Source: Eikenella glucosivorans (GTDB lineage Bacteria; Pseudomonadota; Gammaproteobacteria; Burkholderiales; Neisseriaceae). Taken from it: 64,000 nucleotides of DNA. The notes beneath the pieces were generated by a model. It saw only the letters and a list, made by a program, of their open reading frames with translations. It had not been told where the DNA came from and made no database searches. Below, piece by piece: positions 42,255 to 50,810 of this stretch (the stretch's first letter is position 1; each line of letters starts with the position of its first letter). The stretch spans positions 62,001 through 126,000 of the forward strand of contig NZ_JACSGR010000002.1 of assembly GCF_016025525.2 (NCBI RefSeq), in the 5' to 3' direction. Made by a program: the position numbers and the translations under genes.

Positions 42255-42875
42255 TTATTTGATGTCGCTGCGGCTGGAGAGGACTTGGTCGATGAGGCCG
42301 TAGGCTTGGGCTTCTTCGGCAGACATGAAGTTGTCGCGGTCGGTGTCGCGTTCCAGTTCGTCTAGGGTGCGGCCGCAGTGCTCGGCCAGAAGCTGGTTGA
42401 GTTTGGCTTTCAGCTTGAGCAGCTCTTTGGCGTGGATTTCGATGTCGGAGGCCTGGCCGCCGAGACCGCCGCTGATCAGCGGCTGGTGGATCATCACACG
42501 GCTGTTGGGCAGGGCGAAGCGTTTGCCTTTGGCCCCGGCGGAAAGCAGGAAGGCGCCCATGCTGGCGGCTTGGCCGAGGCAGAGGGTGGATACGTCGGGC
42601 TTGATGAAGTTCATGGTATCGTAGATCGACATGCCGGCGGTAACGGAGCCGCCCGGGCTGTTGATGTAGAGGAAAATGTCTTTATCGGGGTTTTCGCTTT
42701 CCAAAAACAGCAGTTGGGCGACGACTAGGTTGGCGCTGTGGTCGTCCACCGGGCCGACCAGGAAGATAATCCGCTCTTTGAGAAGGCGGGAGTAGATGTC
42801 GAAGGCGCGTTCGCCGCGACCGCTCTGCTCGATTACGGTGGGCACCAGATAGTTGTTTTCAATCACGGAATTCAT
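42255..42875 (-). CDS. clpP: ATP-dependent Clp protease proteolytic subunit
   Basis: A 206-residue serine protease subunit. The catalytic Ser is in G-Q-A-A-S-M-G-A, the His in V-M-I-H-Q-P, and the Asp near D-R-D-N-F-M-S. The N-terminal L-V-P-T-V-I-E-Q and the oligomerisation region are standard. ClpP assembles as a tetradecamer with ClpX/ClpA. It follows tig on the same strand; clpX is not adjacent on the downstream side. Confidence 0.97.
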   Translation of the reverse strand: MNSVIENNYLVPTVIEQSGRGERAFDIYSRLLKERIIFLVGPVDDHSANLVVAQLLFLESENPDKDIFLYINSPGGSVTAGMSIYDTMNFIKPDVSTLCLGQAASMGAFLLSAGAKGKRFALPNSRVMIHQPLISGGLGGQASDIEIHAKELLKLKAKLNQLLAEHCGRTLDELERDTDRDNFMSAEEAQAYGLIDQVLSSRSDIK

Positions 42876-42901
42876 ATTGTTCTCGCAAGGTGGGTTGGGA
42901 A

Positions 42902-42939
42902 AAAAGCACCTCGGCGGCGGAGGCGGCCTCGGTGCTTTT
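42902..42939 (-). terminator. Terminator between tig and clpP
   Basis: AAAAGCACC (42902-42910) pairs with GGTGCTTTT (42931-42939), and GAGG/CCTC pairs inside. On the minus strand the stem is followed by T-T-T-T-T-T. It would separate tig from clpP or act as an attenuator. Confidence 0.8.
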
Positions 42940-42956
42940 CGGTGTGTACAAATTAC

Positions 42957-43033
42957 AGCTTTGCAGAAACTCCGCTTCGGCTACGCCGAAACATGGTTCA
43001 CTTCGTTGAAGCTGCTGCGTTTTCAGGTAGCCT
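42957..43033 (+). repeat. Interspersed hairpin repeat, one module ending in eikDUS
   Basis: AGCTTTGCAGAAACTCCGC, inner hairpin TTCGGC-TAC-GCCGAA (42976-42990), ACATGGTTCACTTCGTTGAAGCT, then TTTTCAGGTAGCCT. The stem sequence TTCGGC/GCCGAA differs from the TTGGGC/GCCCAA copies at both arms. It lies right after tig on the minus strand. Confidence 0.8.
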
Positions 43034-43034
43034 G

Positions 43035-44339
43035 TTACTGCTGGCCCATCACTTCGTCGAAGCTCAGTTTCTTCTCGTTTACCTTGGCCTGATCCAATGC
43101 GTATTTCACCACGTTGGCTTCCACGGCCATGGAAATCGGCCCTTCCAGGCGGGAGCGGTCGGCAAAATACCAGTCCACCACTTCCTGCGGATCTTCGTAG
43201 CTCTCGGAGAAAGTTTGCACCACGGCTTTGATTTGCTCGTCGGTCGGCTGCAGGCTGTGTTCGGCCACCAGATCGGACAAAATCAAGCCCAAAGCGGTGC
43301 GGCGCTCGGCCTGCTCGGTGAAGAGGCTGTCGGACAGATCCAAATCTTCCTCTTTCATGCCTTGGCTGACCAAGTTTTGGCGGGCGTTGTTGGCTAAGCG
43401 GGCAACTTCTTCACGCACCAAGGTTTTCGGCAGATCAAACTGGGTTACTTCCAGCAGCGCATTCATCACGTTGTCTTTGGTTTGCGCTTCCACGCGGCGG
43501 GTTACTTCGCGCTCGATGTTTTTCTTCACTTCCTCGCGCATCTTGGCCACGTCGCCGTCCTGGATGCCCAAGGCTTTGGCAAACTGTTCGTCCACTTCCG
43601 GCAGCACGGCTTCGGCCACATTGCGCAGGGTGATGGCGAACACGGCAGATTTGCCAGCCACTTCCTTGCCGTGGTAGTCGGCAGGGAAGTTTACCGTTAC
43701 GTCTTTGGTTTCGCCTTCCTTCATGCCGCGGATGCCGGCTTCAAATTCGGGCAACATCTGACCTTGGCCAAGGATGAAGGGGTAGTTTTGCGAAGAGCCG
43801 CCTTCAAACGGGGTGCCGTCGATGGTGCCGGCGAAATCGATGATCACGCGATCACCGTCTTTTGCTTCACGCTCTACGCGGTTGAAGCGGGTACGCTGGC
43901 GGCGCAGGATGTCGATGGTTTTTTCCACTTCCGCCTCGCCCACTTCGCACACCACTTTCTCAATTTCTTTGTCGGCCAGGCTGCCTACGGTGATTTCCGG
44001 GAACACTTCGAAACGAGCTTTTACTTTGAATACTTTTTCATCGTCTTGCGCTTCGGCAGCGTCGAAAGAGAGCAAGCCGGCAAAGCGGATTTCTTCGGTG
44101 TCGATGGTTTCGGCGAACTTGCGACGCAGGTTTTCGTTCATCACTTCTTCGCGGATGCCGGCACCATACATGGATTCAATCATGCGCAGCGGTGCTTTGC
44201 CAGGGCGGAAGCCGTCTACCCGGGCGCGTTTTTGGGTGGCTTGCAGGCGTTTTTGTACGGCTGCTTCAATTTCTGCCCAGGGCAGCTCAAGCTGCAGGCT
44301 GCGTTCTAGACCTTCCAGTTTTTCTATTGTTACGCTCAT
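43035..44339 (-). CDS. tig: Trigger factor
   Basis: A 434-residue ribosome-bound chaperone. The ribosome-docking motif G-F-R-P-G-K-A-P is at about residues 43-50, the FKBP-type prolyl isomerase domain lies at about 155-245 (D-R-V-I-I-D-F-A-G-T), and the C-terminal arms are helical. The length is typical. Confidence 0.97.
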   Translation of the reverse strand: MSVTIEKLEGLERSLQLELPWAEIEAAVQKRLQATQKRARVDGFRPGKAPLRMIESMYGAGIREEVMNENLRRKFAETIDTEEIRFAGLLSFDAAEAQDDEKVFKVKARFEVFPEITVGSLADKEIEKVVCEVGEAEVEKTIDILRRQRTRFNRVEREAKDGDRVIIDFAGTIDGTPFEGGSSQNYPFILGQGQMLPEFEAGIRGMKEGETKDVTVNFPADYHGKEVAGKSAVFAITLRNVAEAVLPEVDEQFAKALGIQDGDVAKMREEVKKNIEREVTRRVEAQTKDNVMNALLEVTQFDLPKTLVREEVARLANNARQNLVSQGMKEEDLDLSDSLFTEQAERRTALGLILSDLVAEHSLQPTDEQIKAVVQTFSESYEDPQEVVDWYFADRSRLEGPISMAVEANVVKYALDQAKVNEKKLSFDEVMGQQ

Positions 44340-44540
44340 CGTAAAACCTTGTTTTTGTGTTGATCAAACCGACAGGCGGTGCACCCGTCGGGAAAGTTGG
44401 AACAAACCGGCGCGCTGCGGTGAACGCCGACGGTAAATGAAAGGCGCAAGTGTATCATAACTTGGGGTTGCGGGCAGTATCCGGCGGTTGAATTGTAGTG
44501 CGGATTGGGTTTGGATGGATGGCTTGCGGCTACCTGAAAA

Positions 44541-45008
44541 TCAGCGGACAGCTGATTTGGGCAACGACACGACCACCGATCCCATAAACCTGTCTTGCAG
44601 GGTGCGGCGTTTAAATTTGGGAATCAGCAGCATAATCAGGCAAATCAGATAGGCAAGGCCTGCCGGCCAGCGGAAGAAGAGCAGCAGCAACACAAAAGCC
44701 GTTTCACGTGCCAGCACGGTGCCGAAAAAACCGGGATTGCTGCCGTTTTGGTCTAATACGCGGATGCGGAACAGCCATTTGCCCAATGACTGCCCTTTGA
44801 GCGACATCAGCATGGTTTGCAGTAGCAGATAGGCCAGCATCGGCAGCAGTACAAGGCGGAAGTCTTCGTTCGCTGCGGGAAAACGTTGCAGCAAGATTTG
44901 CAGCAGGGCATAGGCCAAACCGAAATTAAATGCGGCTGCGGCGATTCTTTTCCAAACAGGGGCGAGCGGATGGGTGCTGCCGTCGGTTAGGTAGACTTCT
45001 TGGAGCAT
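44541..45008 (-). CDS. RDD-family membrane protein
   Basis: A 155-residue protein with about four hydrophobic segments. L-A-P-V-W-K-R-I-A-A near residue 15 resembles the R-x-x-D start of the RDD domain in degenerate form, and S-L-K-G-Q-S-L-G-K-W-L-F-R-I-R-V is the diagnostic second motif. The ATG at 45008 is used; the longer frame starts inside an eikDUS. Function unknown, possibly ion transport. Confidence 0.85.
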   Translation of the reverse strand: MLQEVYLTDGSTHPLAPVWKRIAAAAFNFGLAYALLQILLQRFPAANEDFRLVLLPMLAYLLLQTMLMSLKGQSLGKWLFRIRVLDQNGSNPGFFGTVLARETAFVLLLLFFRWPAGLAYLICLIMLLIPKFKRRTLQDRFMGSVVVSLPKSAVR

Positions 45009-45039
45009 AGAATTGGTTGATTGGTTTGCTTGGTTGGAT

Positions 45040-45080
45040 AGGCTACCTGAAAACCGCATCCCTAATTTTCAGGTAGCCTC
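45040..45080. repeat. Inverted eikDUS pair between gatB and the RDD gene
   Basis: AGGCTACCTGAAAA near 45040 and TTTTCAGGTAGCCT near 45067 form a hairpin 9 nt after the gatB stop on the minus strand, so it is a likely terminator for gatB. Confidence 0.7.
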
Positions 45081-45088
45081 AACCTGCC

Positions 45089-46519
45089 TTACTGCAATTT
45101 GGCGCGCACCAACTCCTGCACCTGCGCCGGATTGGCTTTGCCCCTGCTGGCCTTCATCACCTGCCCGACGATGGCGTTCAGTGCTTTGTCGTTGCCCGCG
45201 CGGAACTGCTCGACCGCTTTGGCATTGTTGGCCAACACTTCATCGACCATCGCTTCAATCGCGCCGGTGTCGGTAATCTGCTGCAAACCGTGTTTTTCGA
45301 TGATTTGGGCGATGGAGGCTTCGGGTTCCTCCCACATGGCTTCAAAGGCTTTTTTCGCCAGCTTGCTGCTCAAAGTGCCGTCGGCGATTTTGCCCACCAG
45401 TTCGGCCAGGCGCGGCGCGGTAATCGGGCTTTCAGGTAGCCCTAGTTCGGCTTTGTGCAACGCGGCGGCGAGTTCGCCGTTCATCCAGTTGGCAACCGAT
45501 TTGCCTTGCCCGCTGGCTTTGGCGGCTTCTTCAAAATAGGCAGCCTGAATGCGGCTGGCGGTCAAGAGGCGCGCGTCGTAGTCGGATACGCCGTAGTCCG
45601 CCACGAAACGCGCCGCCATTTCTTTCGGCAGCTCGGGCATTTCGTCTTTGGCTTTTTGCAATTGGCCGTCTGAAATGATGACGGGCAGCAGGTCGGGGTC
45701 GGGGAAATAGCGGTAGTCGTGCGCGTCTTCCTTCAAGCGCATGACGCGGGTTTCGCCTTTTTCGGGATCGAACAGCATGGTCGCCTGCTGCACTTTGCCG
45801 CCGTCTTCCAAAATCTCGATTTGCGCATCCACTTCATAATTGATGGCCTGCTCCAAGAAGCGGAAGGAATTGAGGTTTTTAATCTCGCGGCGTGTGCCGA
45901 ATTCCACCTGTCCTTTCGGACGCACGGACACGTTGGCATCGACACGGAACGAGCCTTCCGCCATATTGCCGTCGCAGATGTCCAGCCAAGTGACCAAACC
46001 GTGCAGCGCTTTGGCGTAGGCGACGGCTTCGGCGGCGGAACGCATTTCGGGTTCGGACACCACTTCCAACAGCGGCGTACCCGCACGGTTCAGGTCGATG
46101 CCCGTCGCGCCGTTCAAGCCTTCGTGTACCGATTTGCCCGCGTCTTCTTCCATGTGCGCGCGGGTAACGTTGATGGTTTTCACCGTATCGCCGACCACGA
46201 TTTCCAGCTTGCCGTGTTCCACAATCGGCAAATCCAACTGGCTGATCTGATAACCTTTGGGCAGGTCGGGATAAAAATAGTTTTTACGGTCGAACACGTT
46301 TTTTTGATTGATTTTCGCATCCAAAGCCAAACCCAGTTTGATGGCTTTTTCCACGACTTCGCGGTTCATCACCGGCAACACGCCCGGCAAGGCGCATTCC
46401 ACCACGCTGGCGTGTGCGTTCGGCTCTGCGCCGAATGCCGTCGATGCGCCGCTGAAAATTTTGGATTGGGTGTTGAGTTGGACGTGGATTTCCAGTCCGA
46501 TTACGGTTTCCCAGGTCAT
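45089..46519 (-). CDS. gatB: Aspartyl/glutamyl-tRNA amidotransferase subunit B
   Basis: A 476-residue subunit that activates mischarged Glu-tRNA(Gln)/Asp-tRNA(Asn). M-T-W-E-T-V-I-G-L-E-I-H-V-Q-L is the canonical start, with AAAGGAAACC upstream; G-Y-Q-I-S-Q and D-L-N-R-A-G-T-P-L-L-E-V-V are conserved, and the C-terminal GatB/YqeY helical domain is complete. It contains a Neisseria-type uptake core GCCGTCTGAA (45665-45674) and a Kingella-type AGGCAGCCTGAA (45538-45549) rather than an exact eikDUS, suggesting descent from an imported allele. gatA is 2.1 kb upstream. Confidence 0.97.
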   Translation of the reverse strand: MTWETVIGLEIHVQLNTQSKIFSGASTAFGAEPNAHASVVECALPGVLPVMNREVVEKAIKLGLALDAKINQKNVFDRKNYFYPDLPKGYQISQLDLPIVEHGKLEIVVGDTVKTINVTRAHMEEDAGKSVHEGLNGATGIDLNRAGTPLLEVVSEPEMRSAAEAVAYAKALHGLVTWLDICDGNMAEGSFRVDANVSVRPKGQVEFGTRREIKNLNSFRFLEQAINYEVDAQIEILEDGGKVQQATMLFDPEKGETRVMRLKEDAHDYRYFPDPDLLPVIISDGQLQKAKDEMPELPKEMAARFVADYGVSDYDARLLTASRIQAAYFEEAAKASGQGKSVANWMNGELAAALHKAELGLPESPITAPRLAELVGKIADGTLSSKLAKKAFEAMWEEPEASIAQIIEKHGLQQITDTGAIEAMVDEVLANNAKAVEQFRAGNDKALNAIVGQVMKASRGKANPAQVQELVRAKLQ

Positions 46520-46545
46520 AAGGTTTCCTTTGGGGTTTCGGTTGT

Positions 46546-47151
46546 TCAAACGGTCTTGTCTTCGACAAAACCCATATCGGTCAATTCGGTTTTCAGTCTG
46601 CTGCACCAAGCGGGCGGCGTGGCAGTTACCGTGATGATTTTTTGCCGGTTCAGCCAAAACACCAATTCTGGTTTGTCAGCAGAATTGTCGTACACAAAAA
46701 CTTCGTCGCACAACGGCAGAGCCAGCAGGAGGTTTTCCTTACTGCGCTCAAAGCGCTGGCGGATGGTGGCTTCGTTGATAAAGTGCCCGCCCAAGCGGAC
46801 ACGCGCGGACACGCGGGAAAGGTTGATTCCGACGCTATCGACGGCAACGTAATTCAGCCGCACATGAAAACCGTTTTCTTTGGCCGATTTCATGCGCTGC
46901 AACACGGAATGACCGGATAAGGTGGATTCCATGGAAAACGAAATTCGGTGTTCCAGCGCGAAGCGGAACAGCGATACGGCTTTCTTGCCGGCCTCAAAAT
47001 CGGCCGAACGCGGCGATTGTGGGTTGATTTCCATCGCGATATGGTCGGAATCAATCACGATTTGCACTGAGTCCCGATTAAAGCCGCGCAGTGTGGATTT
47101 ACCCGCGCCATTAGTGCCACAGTAGAAGATGGCAAGGTGCTTATCCTGCAT
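46546..47151 (-). CDS. Zeta-toxin-like P-loop kinase (COG4185 type)
   Basis: A 201-residue protein with Walker A G-T-N-G-A-G-K-S-T near the N-terminus, I-D-S-D-H-I, E-S-T-L-S-G-H and R-V-R-L-G-G-H-x-I, the pattern of zeta-toxin-related ABC-type ATPases. Zeta toxins phosphorylate UDP-N-acetylglucosamine; many chromosomal COG4185 proteins are of unknown activity. The ATG at 47151 overlaps the small upstream gene by 11 nt, the layout of a toxin-antitoxin pair. GC content is lower than in gatB. Confidence 0.75.
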   Translation of the reverse strand: MQDKHLAIFYCGTNGAGKSTLRGFNRDSVQIVIDSDHIAMEINPQSPRSADFEAGKKAVSLFRFALEHRISFSMESTLSGHSVLQRMKSAKENGFHVRLNYVAVDSVGINLSRVSARVRLGGHFINEATIRQRFERSKENLLLALPLCDEVFVYDNSADKPELVFWLNRQKIITVTATPPAWCSRLKTELTDMGFVEDKTV

Positions 47152-47311
47152 ACTCAATCACTTTTTCGCTGCCGTCCGGATGGTGTTCGATCAAGTCGCC
47201 ATTTGCGCGGCGGTAGGTCAGCACTTCGCGTGTTTTTTTGTCGTTCATCCAGGCTTCAAACAGGATGTGCATCCGGCGTTGCTGTTCCAGCAGTTCTTCT
47301 CGTTTGTTCAT
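47141..47311 (-). CDS. Small partner of the zeta-like protein (putative antitoxin)
   Basis: A 56-residue charged protein (M-N-K-R-E-E-L-L-E-Q-Q) with a predicted N-terminal helix and a C-terminal H-H-P-D-G-S-E-K-V-I-E-Y turn. It overlaps the start of the zeta-like gene by 11 nt. It is not similar to epsilon antitoxin by eye, so its neutralising role rests only on position and size. Confidence 0.65.
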   Translation of the reverse strand: MNKREELLEQQRRMHILFEAWMNDKKTREVLTYRRANGDLIEHHPDGSEKVIEYAG

Positions 47312-47334
47312 GGTGTGTCCTATCAATCTATGAA

Positions 47335-47440
47335 GGCCACCTGAAAATATTTTGGCTGTGTTGGAGCAGGCGTTTTCAGGTAGCCTTTCGGTGGGCTTGG
47401 GCTACCTGAAAAATATGCCATCTGTTTTTCAGGTAGCCTC
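47335..47440. repeat. eikDUS cluster upstream of the zeta-like pair
   Basis: One mutated copy (AGGCCACCTGAAAA near 47334) and three good copies (near 47372, 47400 and 47427) lie within 110 bp in alternating orientation. Together they separate the zeta-like pair from the TRIC-like gene. Confidence 0.7.
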
Positions 47441-47442
47441 CG

Positions 47443-48069
47443 TTATTTTCTGTGCCGGTGCGGCTGGAAGCCGGGGAGCTGCCAATGGAAGCGGTAGGCG
47501 GCCAGGCGCAGGAACAGGCCGGCGGCGAACAGCAGGTGCAGGGTGAAGGCGTTGATCCAGCCGAGCCGTGCAAAGAGGTACATTAGGCCGCCGATGAGGA
47601 TGGCGACGCTGCCGTAGAGGTCGGCGCGCAACACGATGGGCACATCGTTTACCAAAATATCGCGGGCAATGCCGCCGCCCACGGCGGTAACGAAGGCGAG
47701 CACGATGACACCGAATAGGTTTAGATGCAGGCCGATGCCGATTTGCGCTCCAGTGATGCTGAAGGCGGCCAGGCCGATGGCATCGGCGATGAGGAAGGCG
47801 GCAGCGAGGTAGGTGCGGCGGTAGCGTTGCAGGCGCAGCAGCCAAGCGAGGGCGAGGGTGGCAAACACGACAATCAGCGCGTCGGTGTGCTGGAACACCT
47901 GCGGGATTTGCCCGACCAGGGCGTCGCGCATCATGCCGCCGCCCACGGCGGTGAGCAGGGCGGTGATGATGACGCCGAGCACGTCGAGCCGCTTGCCGTA
48001 GCCGACGAGGTAGCCGGATACGGCGAAGGCGGCGGTGCCGATGATTTGGATGAAGTCGGTGGAGGTCAT
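47443..48069 (-). CDS. UPF0126/TRIC-like membrane channel (YadS-like)
   Basis: A 208-residue protein with two internally similar halves, each of about three helices. The repeated signature T-A-V-G-G-G-M-M-R-D and T-A-V-G-G-G-I-A-R-D is the G-G-G-x-x-R-D motif of the UPF0126/bacterial TRIC-like family, which forms trimeric cation channels. It acts in the inner membrane. Confidence 0.9.
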   Translation of the reverse strand: MTSTDFIQIIGTAAFAVSGYLVGYGKRLDVLGVIITALLTAVGGGMMRDALVGQIPQVFQHTDALIVVFATLALAWLLRLQRYRRTYLAAAFLIADAIGLAAFSITGAQIGIGLHLNLFGVIVLAFVTAVGGGIARDILVNDVPIVLRADLYGSVAILIGGLMYLFARLGWINAFTLHLLFAAGLFLRLAAYRFHWQLPGFQPHRHRK

Positions 48070-48139
48070 GGTGTTACGGTTTTTCAGGTAGCTTTAATGG
48101 AGGTAATGACGGTGTCGGGAACAAATGCTCTGCATGCGG

Positions 48140-48559
48140 CTATCCCCAATCAAACAGGTTAAAAAAATTTTCCAACGAATCGGCAATCACGCGCCATATC
48201 AGCTGGCCGGCATCCCAATAAATCACTCGGGGCGTTGCTTCGTTTTCCGAGAAATCCATGCAGAACGGGCAATCGCTGCCGTCAATGCCGAATACGAGAA
48301 TTGACGAAAAATCGGTAATATAGCCCAAATCGTATTCGCTTTGCTTTTGGCAGCCGGCATATTCTGCGGCGATTTCTGCGGGGAAATCTTTGGGCAGCTC
48401 GCGGCTGTATTTCCGGATTTCGTCCGAGTCGTAAAAAATATGGGTCTCGGTAAACAGTTCGTAGCCGAATTGGTCTTGTTCCTGTTTGAGCGTGCCGCAC
48501 AATCCCTTGTATTTTCTGCGTAGCTCGGCATAGTTTTGAGGGATTTCGGGTTGGGGCAT
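48140..48559 (-). CDS. SMI1/KNR4 (SUKH)-like immunity protein
   Basis: A 139-residue acidic protein (M-P-Q-P-E-I-P). The layout P-Q-N-Y-A-E-L ... D-L-G-Y-I-T-D-F-S-S-I-L-V-F-G-I-D-G-S-D-C-P-F-C-M-D-F is that of SUKH-type proteins, where a F-G-x-D-G-x-x-x-x-x-x-D core is conserved. Bacterial members neutralise polymorphic nuclease toxins. The ATG at 48559 has GGGAG 5 nt upstream. No toxin gene is visible near it. Confidence 0.75.
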   Translation of the reverse strand: MPQPEIPQNYAELRRKYKGLCGTLKQEQDQFGYELFTETHIFYDSDEIRKYSRELPKDFPAEIAAEYAGCQKQSEYDLGYITDFSSILVFGIDGSDCPFCMDFSENEATPRVIYWDAGQLIWRVIADSLENFFNLFDWG

Positions 48560-48579
48560 TTTTTCTCCCAATGATTTTC

Positions 48580-48660
48580 AGGCAGCCTGAAAAAGGTTAT
48601 CCAAAACAAAAAATGCGATGAATTCACCAATTTCAGACGGCCTCAAAGGCTACCTGAAAA
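48580..48660. repeat. Mixed-dialect uptake sequences downstream of gatA
   Basis: This 80-bp stretch contains AGGCAGCCTGAA (48580-48591, Kingella-type), TTCAGACGGCCT (48632-48643, exact reverse complement of the Neisseria AG-DUS AGGCCGTCTGAA) and AGGCTACCTGAA (near 48647, eikDUS). Three dialects side by side are unusual. Confidence 0.85.
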
Positions 48661-48663
48661 ATT

Positions 48664-50112
48664 TCACTCCGGCGCTTTCGTATGCCAATCGCTCGCCAAC
48701 TGCATCTGGTGCGCCGCGCCGAGGATTTTGGCTTCGGCAAAATAGTTGCCGATGAGCTGCACGCCGATGGGCAGACCGTTGGTGGAGAAGCCTGCGGGCA
48801 AACTCAATGCGGGCAGGCCGGCGAGGTTTACGGCGATGGTGTAAATATCAGAGAGATACGCCTGCACGGGGTCTTGGTTCAGCTCGCCGAGTTTGGGCGC
48901 GGCGGTGGGCGCGGCGGGGGCGAGGATGAGGTCGCATTGCTCAAAGGCTACCTGAAAATCGTTGGCAACGAGGCGGCGCAGTTTTTGCGCTTTCAGGTAA
49001 TAAGCGTCGTAATATCCGTGGCTTAACACATAGGTGCCAATCATGATGCGGCGTTTCACTTCGCTGCCGAAGCCTTCGGCGCGGGTGCGGCTGTACATTT
49101 CGTCCAAGTCGGCGAACTGGGCGGCGCGGTGGCCGTAGCGCACGCCGTCGTAGCGGGAGAGGTTGGTGCTGGCTTCGGCGGAGGCGAGCACATAATAGGC
49201 GGGGATGGACAACTCGGTTTGCGGCAGGGAAACTTCCACCAATTCCGCGCCTTGGCTTTGCAGCAGGGTTTTGGCGTTTTCCAAAGCAGCCTGCACGTCG
49301 GAGCTGTTGCTGGCGGTGAAGTATTCTTTGGGCAGGCCGACGCGCAAGCCTTTCAGCGGTGCGCCCAAATCGCGGGTGTAGTCTTCTTTGTCGCGTTGCA
49401 GGCTGGTGGAATCGCGCTCGTCAAAACCAGCCATGGCGTTCAACAAAATGGCGCAGTCTTCGGCGGTTTGCGCCATCGGTCCGGCCTGGTCGAAGCTGGA
49501 TGCGTAGGCCACCATGCCGAAGCGGGAGACGATGCCGTAAGTCGGCTTGATGCCGGTGATGCCGCAGTGGGCGGCGGGCTGGCGGATGGAACCGCCGGTG
49601 TCCGAGCCGAGCGCGGCGGGGGCAAGGCGCGCAGCCACCACGGCCGCCGAACCGCCGGACGAGCCGCCGGGGACGTGTTCGGTATGCCAAGGGTTTTTGG
49701 TCGCGCCGTAGAACGAGCTTTCATTGGTCGAACCCATGGCAAACTCGTCCATATTGGTGCGGCCGAGCGTGACCATGCCCGCGTCGAGCAGGTTTTGCAC
49801 CACGGTGGCGGTGTAGGGGGCGACGAAGTTGTCGAGCATTTTCGAGCCGCACGCGCTGCGCCAGCCGGTTTGGCAGAAGATGTCTTTGTAGGCGACGGGC
49901 ACGCCGGTGAGCGCGCCGGCCTTGCCTTGGGCGATGTGTTCGTCCGCCGCGCGGGCTTCGGCGAGGGTTTTTTCCGCATCCAGCGTGATGTAGCCGTTGA
50001 TGGCGGGGTTTTGCGCGGCGATGGCGGCGAGGTATTCCTGCGCGAGTTCGACGGCGGAGCTTTGTTTGGATTGCAGCAGGTCGGCGGCTTGTTTGAGGGT
50101 GTAATGGGTCAT
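48664..50112 (-). CDS. gatA: Aspartyl/glutamyl-tRNA amidotransferase subunit A
   Basis: A 482-residue amidase-signature enzyme that releases ammonia from glutamine for GatB. The catalytic Lys is in V-A-Y-K-D-I-F (near 75), and the Ser-cis-Ser pair is in G-G-S-S-G-G-S-A and D-T-G-G-S-I-R. M-T-H-Y-T-L-K-Q-A is a usual start. An in-frame eikDUS encodes F-Q-V-A near 48945. It is separated from gatC by four genes and from gatB by four. Confidence 0.97.
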   Translation of the reverse strand: MTHYTLKQAADLLQSKQSSAVELAQEYLAAIAAQNPAINGYITLDAEKTLAEARAADEHIAQGKAGALTGVPVAYKDIFCQTGWRSACGSKMLDNFVAPYTATVVQNLLDAGMVTLGRTNMDEFAMGSTNESSFYGATKNPWHTEHVPGGSSGGSAAVVAARLAPAALGSDTGGSIRQPAAHCGITGIKPTYGIVSRFGMVAYASSFDQAGPMAQTAEDCAILLNAMAGFDERDSTSLQRDKEDYTRDLGAPLKGLRVGLPKEYFTASNSSDVQAALENAKTLLQSQGAELVEVSLPQTELSIPAYYVLASAEASTNLSRYDGVRYGHRAAQFADLDEMYSRTRAEGFGSEVKRRIMIGTYVLSHGYYDAYYLKAQKLRRLVANDFQVAFEQCDLILAPAAPTAAPKLGELNQDPVQAYLSDIYTIAVNLAGLPALSLPAGFSTNGLPIGVQLIGNYFAEAKILGAAHQMQLASDWHTKAPE

Positions 50113-50181
50113 TTGGTTCTTTCGCTTGAAAATGTATTGGATTTTAAAAGGGTTAATTGGACGTGAGGCTACCTGAAAATA

Positions 50182-50763
50182 TTAGCCTATCAGTTTTCGG
50201 TAAGTATCCGCTTGGTTGAGCTGCGTGGCGGAACGGTAAAGCAGGGATTGTTCGCCATTTTCATCGTAGTCATCAATATAAAATGCAAACAGCAGGATGC
50301 CGTTTTCGGCGCGGTTGCCGAACAGGCCTTCGTGGTCACACTGCTGCAACGCGGCAATCAGGCAGGTTTCGTATTCGGCGCGTTTTTGCCGGTAGGCATC
50401 TTCGTCGTCGCCTAGGTTTTCTATGCTGCGGTAGGCCGCTTGGTAGAGTTGGCTTTGGTTTTCCGGCCAGTTATCCGAAATATTTTGGATTTCGTCATCA
50501 CCGTCATAAAGTGTGCACCTACCATCCCAAACCGCCTGCAATAGGGTGCAGTTTGGGTAGTCGTCTGTATGGTCGGCGGCAAAGGCAGCCCAATCCTGAT
50601 GGGTGATGGCGGCGTTGCCTGCGGCGAAAAAGTCGTCCGTCAGATAGAAATAATAGGCGGCAATCTCTTTGCCTGCTTGGTCGGTCTGCTGCCTGATGCG
50701 GGCGAAGCATTGGCGGATGTGGGCGGCGGCGGTGTGGTGCAGGGTTTGCGTTTCGGCGGGCAT
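50182..50763 (-). CDS. DUF4303-like protein (putative immunity protein)
   Basis: A 193-residue acidic protein. The N-terminal helix, then Y-Y-F-Y-L-T-D-D-F-F, D-D-Y-P-N-C-T-L-L and the C-terminal F-Y-I-D-D-Y-D-E-N fit what I recall of DUF4303 proteins, which are frequent in immunity-gene arrays. CGAAGGAAACCC precedes the ATG. It lies between gatC and gatA. Family assignment is tentative. Confidence 0.6.
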   Translation of the reverse strand: MPAETQTLHHTAAAHIRQCFARIRQQTDQAGKEIAAYYFYLTDDFFAAGNAAITHQDWAAFAADHTDDYPNCTLLQAVWDGRCTLYDGDDEIQNISDNWPENQSQLYQAAYRSIENLGDDEDAYRQKRAEYETCLIAALQQCDHEGLFGNRAENGILLFAFYIDDYDENGEQSLLYRSATQLNQADTYRKLIG

Positions 50764-50810
50764 GGGTTTCCTTCGGGTTTTGGGGCTACCTGAAAAATCG
50801 GATTCTGCCT

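Noticed and set aside
42902..42939. Possible eikDUS-derived hairpin between tig and clpP
   Set aside because: Its arms (AAAAGCACC/GGTGCTTTT) do not contain the 12-mer; it is an ordinary terminator.
47335..47440. CRISPR-like impression from closely spaced identical 12-mers
   Set aside because: The repeats alternate in orientation, spacing is irregular and they are eikDUS copies found all over the window. No CRISPR array or cas gene is present.
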